Positions 22,831 to 32,700 of a stretch of DNA of 64,000 bases are shown here, piece after piece; position 1 is the stretch's first letter, and each line of letters opens with the position of its first letter. The stretch comes from Siniperca chuatsi (taxonomy: Eukaryota; Chordata; Actinopteri; Centrarchiformes; Sinipercidae): contig NC_058057.1 of the NCBI RefSeq assembly GCF_020085105.1, positions 21,565,860-21,629,859 on the forward strand, read 5' to 3'. Below the pieces are notes generated by a model that saw only the letters and a program-made list of their open reading frames with translations, was not told where the DNA came from and made no database searches. Position numbers and translations under genes: made by a program.

Positions 22831-23764
22831 GAGGCTCGTTGACGTTAGCTGCAGTTTGCAGGTTCGCACATCGACCCAGCTATTAGAGTAAGTGACATGA
22901 AAACTATTTTAAGTTAGTTTACCTGTAATAACACAACCGTATCCGTTGTAAAACGGCAGGAATAAGCTCTTAACAGCTACAAGGTATGCGCTGTAATGTT
23001 TCTTTGGTGTTCAGTTATTTTCTTGTTCATATTGTGAATGGCACGCGAACACGAACGTTAGCATAACTAAAAAAAAGTGCACTAAAAATTTCTTGCTAGC
23101 GAGCTCAGTAATGATCAGTTTGTTTTCTGTAATGAATGAATATAAATGTAAACTCATTAAATATTTGGGGGGGGAAAGGTGTTTTGCGGTGGAATACGTA
23201 ACGTTAGCGTTTGTTGACAAAGGAGAAATCCATATCCGGCTAACGTAGCACTTATTAATTGATCATTTCAGCTCTGTATCGATAGCATCAGTTATTGTGC
23301 CGATTATTAAGTTAAAATCCTAAACTGTTGTATGGAAAAGCATGTAATTTCTGTTCATCCAGTCCCATATTTCCCTGATGTCATTGAGGCCCAATACCTT
23401 CTTAACAGAGATTGAAGGACGGACACTTCGTAGTTTATTTTCATACCATGGAGGTCATTTTATTTTTCACACTTATCACTTAGTAAGCTTATCACTGCTC
23501 TGAAAAACAGTCTTTGTCAACCTGACACACCGGTTTGCTATACCTTTGTGCACCTGATCTACCTATTATTCCACCCCAAAAAACCTTTTTGGTTATTAAT
23601 TTAATAATCCAGCTAAAGAGAGGCATTCATACTGTATGCAAATGAAAAGGCAAGCAAATTTTGCACATGTCACTGAAAAGGCCTTGTCTTATCAACTTCT
23701 ATTTAATCATATACTGCAGAAGCTGTGATTTACTGTACCAAGCACTGTTTCTATTTATTCACAG
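22831..23764. other. knl1 5' noncoding exon and first intron
   Basis: A likely noncoding exon ends at 22887 (TTAGA|GTAAGT). The next acceptor is at 23764, and the coding exon starts with 6 nt of leader before the ATG at 23771. The intron is AT-rich with no recognised repeat. Confidence 0.5.
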
Positions 23765-23770
23765 TTGAAA

Positions 23771-26700
23771 ATGGAGCCTCTGGATCCTGCCAAGAATGAG
23801 TGAGTGAAAATTATAATATTGAGAGAAAGCAGCCATGTGTGCTTTGTGCCTGAACCTAAAGGCCAATTACACCTGGAATTAACATTAACTTGTGATAGAT
23901 ATGACTGTATTCACGTTGTATATAATAATAAACACCTCGCATGCACATACTCTAGAGCTGAATAGTGTGTTTCATGTTGTGTGTTACAGAGAAAGCAGTG
24001 GATTCTCCAGGCGGCGCATTTCTTCGGTCAGTGCTACAAATAATTTTATGGACAAAGTATATATACTTTTTACTGTTTAAAAAAATAATAATAATTTGCC
24101 TAAACCATATTGTCTGCAATGTATCATTTTCAGATTTTAAAAGCACCACGGAAATCAATCAGATTCCCTGACCCAGAGCAACAGGAAAATGTGGTAAATG
24201 GATTGCTTGATTTAAGAGCTTTACCTTACTGTTTTTATATGCAAAAATGGAGAATTTGGTTGTAATTAAAGTGACTCTCCAACCGTAATATGTTTTTAAG
24301 TATCGATTCTCAACTTAACAAGGATAAGATTGAGTGCTAATAACTTTGATTATGGTTTTATATTTTACTTTATACTGTATGTTATTTTTATTTTCACTAA
24401 GGTGGAGTGTGCCAAACCAGTGGAAAAGAGGAATTCAAGAAGAGTCAGTTTTGCCCCTGCCAATGATGTCCTCCTGTTTTCAAAGTGAGACCAAAAAAAG
24501 CCAGGCTTAATTTTCCATGACACTGACATTTTAACCTAATCAGTATTTTCTCTTTACAGGGATATAAAAAATGCCTCTCCTGCCCGAAGTCCTTTACAAG
24601 AGTTAATAACAACAAGTAAGTATGTAATGTAGCATGTATAAGTATGTAATCGTTTTAAATTTTATTTTAAGCAGCTTTTTATAATTTGTCCTGTGTTATT
24701 CACAGCAACGGAAGCTACACAAAATAGGTAAGGTGACTTGATCTGTTTTATGATCTACCCATTCAGCTGTATTTCAAATGAAAATTTTCTGTCTTAACAT
24801 AAATATTGTGTTTTCTTTCATTAGGGTCCGGGTAGCGATCACTGAAGATGGGATTCAACAAATTACGGGTAGGAATATTAATTCTTCAACTTAAAACAAC
24901 TATTACCAAGTGCTCACATTATCTGTTGCAGTGTAAGATGACTCTTATTAAATTCAAGTCTTAAAATTTAGGAATGGAAACCCTACTGAATGCTCCTCTA
25001 CATGCTTCTCAACAAAGGGATAAGGTGAGCTTGAAGTCACTTTGATGTGTTGCTTTGTAGTTTTATCAATGTTGTGTTTCTTACCACTGTCACAGCCACC
25101 AAATGGTTAAATTGCTTAATCTTAATCTTAATCTTAATATTTAGTGACCGTTCATTGACATAAAGCTACTTATCTTCACCAGGTCAACTTTGATACTGGG
25201 GCTGACTTTGGGGAGAAAACTGTGATGTTTTCTACAGATGATGCATTCATGGACATGACCCACAGTCACACTATAAACATTGCCGGTGATGCAGATTTAC
25301 TTGCAGATATTTCCCTCCAAAACTATAACATTTTACCGAGTAGCGGAGAGAAAACGGTGATGTTCACTGCGGATGATGGATCCATGGATATGACCCTAAG
25401 TCATACTTTGAACATGTTGAGTGGGTCAACATCACTACCCACTAGCAGAAACATGGATTTAAGTGTCGAGAAGGGAAACATATCATCATCGGTGCCTTGT
25501 TTGGATCCTGGATTTGAAAACTTCCTTGCAAGTCTCTCTAAACCAGGTGGCCCCAGCGTTAATCCTGTGATCACCAGAATGACGCCTCCTACTGGAGGAT
25601 CCTCTGAAGAAACAAATGGCTCCCTGGCCCAAATTAAAACACAAAGGGCTGATGTGGATAAAGAAAATCAGGCTCCAACTTCTGTTTCAGCTGTGATGGA
25701 GAAGTCACTAAATACATCCAGGAAGATTGGTGAATCATCTTATGGAAGTGCACTCTATCCAGAGGGTGATTTAAGCATGGGTATGACTGAAGCTCAGACA
25801 GGCCGCATTCAGGGATTCACTGATGATGATGATGATGATGATGATCCCTTTCAGTGTCTTTTTCCCACACAAGAAATGTACTCCCACCTCGACAACAGAG
25901 TGTCGCAGACTGCACAGAAGACCAAGCAACAGCAGAGCAGTAAACCACTGGCATCATTCAACCCTAAAGGTATTCAACTTTCTATCAACTAACTAAATGA
26001 TTAATGGACTAAATGATGACTTAATACATGGCATCTTGTGTGTGTGTGGGGATGCTGGTATTATTTCACAACTTATGTTTGAATAGAGTTTAAATTGCAT
26101 CTTATTACATTTTAATTTCCAAATTTAGATATGACATCCTTGAAGAATCCTACTCTAAATGCTTCTCATGAAAGACCAAAGGTGAGTTTTATCATTGGTT
26201 TACTTTGCTGAACGAATTTCCTATCTTGCCAAAATTTTAAGTCTGAAAATAATCCTTCACATCGTACTGACATTAACCGAAACTAATGACTGCATGGAAA
26301 CTACGACATGTATGTGAAATCATATGCTAGGTTTTGGAAAATGGTCAGTTTAAGTATATATGAGTTGCTGTTCATTCAACATTCATTAGTATAGTTTTCA
26401 AAATGTCATGGATCCTCATTAAAGATTACACATGAAAGTAAATTCTTAGTATGTGATAACATACTGTATTTTCTTTTACAGGTCAACCTTGATGCAAAAG
26501 ATGAAGGCAGAGAGAAAACAATAATGTTTACTGCAGGTGATGAGTTCATGGACATGACTCAGAGTCACACAGTAAACATTGCCAGTGGTTCATTAGCTCC
26601 TCCAAACCAAACTTTTGACATTTTTTTGAGTGGAAAAATGGAGAATGCTTCATCTCTGGAGGAGAGAAAACGTGAGGCTTGTGGTCTGCCAGGCTCTTCA

Positions 26701-29700
26701 GCAAATGGTTTGGATCTAGGGTTTAAAAACTTCCTTGTAAGTCTCTCTAAACCAAGTGCCCCCAGTGATAATCCTGCAGCATCCTCCAGGAGCTTTGGAG
26801 AATCATATAATGGCGGTGCAATCTGTCCTGAATATGATGTGAGCATGGATATGACTGAAGCTCAGACAGGCCGCATTAACGGACTCACTGGCTCAGATGA
26901 TCCTTTTCAGCTTCTTTTTCCCACACAAGACATGTACCCCCTCTGTGAAAATCTGAAGAGCGCAGAGATGGATTCAGGACAGCAGCACAGAGAAGTACTG
27001 GGATCATCTAACTGTACAGGTATGGAAACCACATACCTTCCAGTTTTGTTTTGTTTTTCTCAAATGTTGACCAAATAATCTAGTGTGAGCATAACCAAAA
27101 TGGGACCTTATTTTGGTAATGTGAATGATGTATGGATTTAAATACCTATATTTATAACATGTTAAGACTAAGAACAACTTCAAAATGAATTCTGTTTTAT
27201 TATTTTTTAAATGGGGGAATTTGGGTCTGCTTTTTATTCGGTTTATTAGGTATGGAAACCTCATTGCAGCCATCTTTAAAGACAAAGGGGCAACGACATC
27301 AGGTGGGCTTAAAAACTCACTTACATTTTTTACGCATGTATTTTTTTTTTTTGCAGAATGAATTAATATACAGCCTACTTGCACTGAATACTGTGTATTT
27401 AAAATGTAACATATTTAGAGCTGTATTTGGTCTGTACTGTGTTGTTACATATTGATTTACCTGAAAGAAATACATTTGTCAAGTTATGCAGAATCACAGT
27501 GATTGCTTCTTTTTTCTTTTTTTTTTTAAATGGTTACATTCTTTCTTTTCTATGACTGTCCCCCCCAAGGTAAAATTTGATGCTGAAGATGACAGCAGAG
27601 AGAAAACAGTGAGGTTTTCTGCAGATGATGCCTGTATGGATGTGACACGAAGTCACACTGTAAACATTGCCACTGATTTCGGACTGCAATCGCTCCAAAA
27701 TTTGGACTTTCTACCCACATGCGGAGAGAAAACAGCGAGGTTCAGTGAAAATGATGCAGCTATAAATATTGCTAGTAAGTTAGTGTCAGATTCAGTTCCT
27801 CCAGTGAAGAAACAAGAAGGTGAGACATGTGGTCTGCCTAGAAACAGATCTTCATCAGCACACAGTTTGGATCCAGGATTTAATAACTTGCTTACAAGTC
27901 TCTCAAAACAAAGTGACCTCAGTTTTAATCCAGTGATCCCAAGAATGACGCCTACAGCCGCACAATCGTCTAACATTGGAGACTCATCTAATGGAGGTAC
28001 AATCTGTCCAGAAGATGATGTGAGCATGGACATGACAGAAGCTCAGACAGGCCACATTTTAGGAATCACAGGTACAGATGATCTTCAGTGTCTTTTTCCC
28101 ACACAAGACACGTACCCCCAAAGTGGGGAAGCCGAGATGACTTCACAACAGCAGCACAGTGAAGCGCTGGGATCATCTAACCGAAAAGGTATGGAAACAC
28201 CAAACCTTCCAAATTATTTTACTTAACTGTAGTGAAGTGAGACTTGTAACCAACCCAAAATGAGACTTTTGGGACAATGATGAGAATGAAAACATAAACC
28301 AAAAATGTATCATTATTTTTTTCCAAAATAATGTTATTTTGGTAATCTGAATTATGATATATGGCTTTAAAAAGTTTTTTTTTTTTTTTGGGGATGCCTC
28401 TTTTATAGTTCAATGTCTTTTTCCCCAGTATGTGGAACAAGGCAACAGAGATTGTAATAATTGAAATAATTCAGTTACATACATTTTAAATGTTGGAATT
28501 AGGGTCAGATAGCTGTTCTTGTTTATGTTTATATTGTTTCTTACTTATTTCCCATCTCCACATTTAGGTATGGAAACATCATTGACTGCTCCTTTAAAGT
28601 TGAAAGTGCAAAGACATCAGGTGAGTTTTGCTTAATTTGATCTTTTACACATTTGTTTTCTGAATTAATCACTATACTGCCTGCTTGCCCAGAATACTGC
28701 ATCTTTAAACTAACATTAAAGCTGCACTGATCAATATTTTTTACTATGAACAATTGATGAATTAACTATGTGTAATGTGACAGGAGTCAGTCATAGTGAC
28801 AAACCCACAGAGAAGTATTACTTAACTCTGCAGGTCCACTCAGTTTTATGGAGGCTTTTAATGCAATTGGGATTATTGTTTTGGTTTTCTGCCCTATAGT
28901 TCTTTAGAGTTATTCTATATGAGAGCCTCATGCTCATCAACCTCGTTTCAGCGAAACAGCTCTGATAAACCCATGAACATAGTAGAGCATCTAGCAAGCT
29001 AAAGAGCGAGATAGTTTGTAGAGACCAAAACAGAGCTAAAAGGAGTGAATTTTGGACATTGTCAGGTGGCCAGAAACAAAATTCCAAATGAATGCTAACA
29101 TTGCCCCATATCTGCTGGATGTGTATATAGAGAATTGTTTGCTAACATGTTTGCCGTAACAACTTTGAGTTGATAATATGTTCATTCATCTTGATCCACT
29201 GCTCCAGTGGCCATTAGAAAAACAAAACAATGAATACAGCTTTAAATGCTGTATTTGTCCGACCATTTCTGTAATGTCGTGGTGAACTTCTTTCTCTAGC
29301 TCTCTTTTTTCATTCTTGACACAACCATTTCTGTCACTTTTCATGACAACAACCAAGTGCGACACTATGGATATCTTCCAGGAGAGACTGACTGAAAATG
29401 TTACCCCCATATTCAAACAATATCGCGTCTCACCCCTCATTATAATCACACTTTTCTCTCCGCCTTCCAGTGTGACAGTACGGAACAGCTATATAGACTT
29501 TTGATTTTCGACATGGTCTTGCAAACCTTCTTTTCGAGCATAACCAGACCCTAAGTGGGATAGATGCACATATCCTAAAATAAACACATTTGTTGAGGTA
29601 TAAAGAAACACAGTGACTACGTTCTTTGCTTTAGAAAGGGATAGCAGGCTTTTTTTTCCATGGATGGTGGCACTGAGATGATAAAATGTTTGAAAATGTT

Positions 29701-32700
29701 ATGAAATGTCTAACTCACTGTCATATAAAAGTTGACACACTTTTTATGACTTTCTCCCTCAGGTCAAGTTAGATGCTGAAGACGACTGCAGAGAGAAAAC
29801 AGTGAGGTTTACTACGGACGAAGCCTGTATGGATGTGACACAAAGTCACACGGTAAACATTGCCACCAATTTGGAACCACAGTCACACCAAAATGTGGGC
29901 CTTTTACCTCCATGGGGAGAGAAAACGGTGAGGTTCACTGCAAATGATGCCTGTATGGATGTGACACAAAGTCACACGGTAAACATTGCCACCAATTTGG
30001 AACCACAGTCACACCAAAATGTGGACTTTTTACCTTCACTTGGAGAGAAAACGGTGAGGTTCACTGTAAATGATGCCGCCATGGATGTGACACGAAGTCA
30101 CACGGTAAACATTGCCACCAATTTGGAACCACAGTCGCGCCAAAATGTGGACTTTTTACCTTCAAGTGGAGAGAAAACGGTGAGGTTCACTGCAAATGAT
30201 GCCGCCATGGATGTGACACGAAGTCACACTGTAAACATTGCCACCAATTTGGAACCACAGTCACACCAAAATCTGGGCCTTTTACCTCCATGGGGAGAGA
30301 AAACGGTGAGGTTCACTGCAAATGATGCCTGTATGGATGTGACGCAAAGTCACACAGTAAACATTGCCACCAATTTGGAACCACAGTCACACCAAAATGT
30401 AGACCTTTTACCTCCAACTGGGGAGAAAACGGTGAGGTTCACTGCAAATGATGCCGCCATGGATGTGACACGAAGTCACACGGTAAACATTGCCAGCAAT
30501 TCAGTATCAGACTCATTTCTTCCACACCAAGATTCTAACGTTTTATCTACCCTATCTGTAAAGAAGAGAGAAAATGAGACATGTCGTCCGCGTAGAAACC
30601 GATCTTCATCAGCACGCACTTTGGATCCAGGACTGTATAAGACGAGTGGCCCCTGGGCTAATCCTGTGATCACCAAAGCAGTGGCTCCTGCTTCACCGTC
30701 CCCTCAAGAAATTGTCAACACAAATGGTTTCTTGGACCAACTTAAAACACAGAAGCCTGATGTGGATATTGAAAATGAAGCTCCAGGTTTTGTTTCAGCT
30801 GGTATGGAGAAACCAGTAAATAAAACCATGACCGACTGTCCAGAGGACGATGTAAGCATGGATATGACTGGAGCTCAAACAGCCCATATTTTGGGACAAA
30901 CATATACAGATGAGCCACCTCAATGCCTTTCTTCCACGCAGGACTTGTACCCCAATTCTGACGATTTGAAGAAAACAGAAGTTACTTCACAACAGAGCAA
31001 TGAAGCACTAGGATCATCCAGCCCTAATGGTGTGCAAATGACAAACTGTCCATATTCTCTAGACTCAAATGAAACTGACACCAGGAAGGAACCAAGAAAT
31101 CAAAATTGTTCACAGAGTGCTGTGGACCATGATGTTGATGCAGTGCCTTCACGAAAGTCTAGACGAATAAGTTTAGCCGATCTTCATTCAAAAGTAAGGC
31201 GTTTAAGCCACATGATAAATACAGCTCCTGTTACTACTGCCATGGACAGCTGCACAGCACCTATGCCACAGCTGGAACACGACATGGGAAAAAACTCAAA
31301 AGACAAAACCGAATCTCTACCTGTAATGGAGCCTGATCTCAAAAGGGGTTTGGTAAACACTGAAGAAAATACACAAGCTCAATGTCTTATGCAAGGAGAA
31401 CAACCCTCTTCTACTACTACTACTCCTTTCAACTTGAAGACTAAACAACTAATGTCAAGACTCTCAGTGGGAGGCTTTAAGCCGAAACTCCCCCAAAGAA
31501 ACAAACCAGATGATCCAAAGAAGGTGAATTCTGTGGGAGAACATACAAGGTCGATCACTGTCAATGTTACTAATCAACTGAGCAACTTTGACAATGATGT
31601 GAGCGATATTTACGATGAAGAGCTTGGTAGCTGTGAAGATATGTCAGAAATGCTGGACACAAGGAGTCCTCAGAAAGCCACAGAGAAAGTGAGTCCTTCC
31701 CAGGAGTTCAACATGGATGAGCCTTTAGAGGATCATGTATTTGAACAGGACTCTATTAGTGCTGTCTATGGAAATAAGAGACCTTTGCCAGTAGATGACA
31801 ATGATATGGAGGATGAGAAGAGAATGAAAGCATCCACTGAGACGGCCACTGACTTTGAAATGGTATGTCAAATTACAGTACTGTAAATTCTCAAATCATG
31901 GCTTGGGTCTGTATTTACCTTATTTACCTTTTCATTAACTGCAGAGAAAACCAGGTTTATATAAGAGACAAGCCTTAAATTTTATTAGTATACATATCAT
32001 ATTTTCTTAAGAAGCCTCCCTGTTTCCTGATGTGCTCCTGTTTTAATTTCCTGTTAATGCAAACTCATGACTTCCTCCATGTTTGCCTGCTGTTCTGATG
32101 ATTTCAGGATAATTTACATTTACACAGCACTGATTTCATTAGTACAAAAACTTGCTATACTCACCACTCTGTTGCTCTGAGTTATTCTTCTCTAATATAT
32201 ATTAGGCCTGCACAATATGAGGAAAATCTGCGGTGTGCAATAACTTAATGACGATATGATTTGTGATAAATAAAATTAATATTTTAAATATAACAAAATA
32301 TTGTTTCTAGAGCAGCAACAGAAAAGTTTACAAAGTTTACTATACAGACTTAATATCTCACTGGGAAAAAAAATCTAAAATGTTAATAAAATAAATCATA
32401 TACACCAAAACACCATATACTCTAAAACATATAAATCAAAATACTGAGTGAAAATGAGAAAGAATGAAGAACACAGAGTCAGTCAGTATCAGTCCTTCCT
32501 GCTGTCGTCTGTCCTCCTCCCTCTGCTGCTGCTGTGATTCACCTGCAGGTACTGCTGGTAGAGAGAGAAGGGGCTGGTTTGTCTCAGCCAGCAGTAAGTT
32601 TACAAGAATCTGCCAAATTTTAAGGTACGTGGCAAACTAAGCAAAAAAGTTAGACTACATACATACGTGCGTATGTACATACATAGTTTTAGCTTGTTTG

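Larger units (their letters stand above)
28568..31862 (+). repeat. knl1 MELT cassette 4 (53-nt exon plus 2100-nt exon)
   Basis: The small exon (GMETSLTAPLKLKVQRHQ) and long exon (VKLDAEDDCREKT...) are 1.1 kb apart, separated by a repeat insertion. The long exon holds the six-unit 126-bp array, a worn KI1-like stretch (LDPGLYK), a KI2-like NGFLDQLKTQ, IEN in place of KEN, SMDMTGAQTA, and STQDLY. Where cassettes 1-3 splice out after LGSSN, this exon reads on (GSSSPNGVQM) for another 280 codons of basic and acidic tail. Confidence 0.9.

Noticed and set aside
27653..28033. 126-codon minus-strand frame (and similar ones at 26565-26846 and 30476-30676)
   Set aside because: Antisense shadows of knl1 long exons; they recur in each cassette only because the sense strand repeats.
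29793..30503. Regular direct repeats that could suggest a CRISPR or satellite array
   Set aside because: The 126-bp units are in-frame coding repeats of MELT-SHT, with flanking exon sequence and splice sites.
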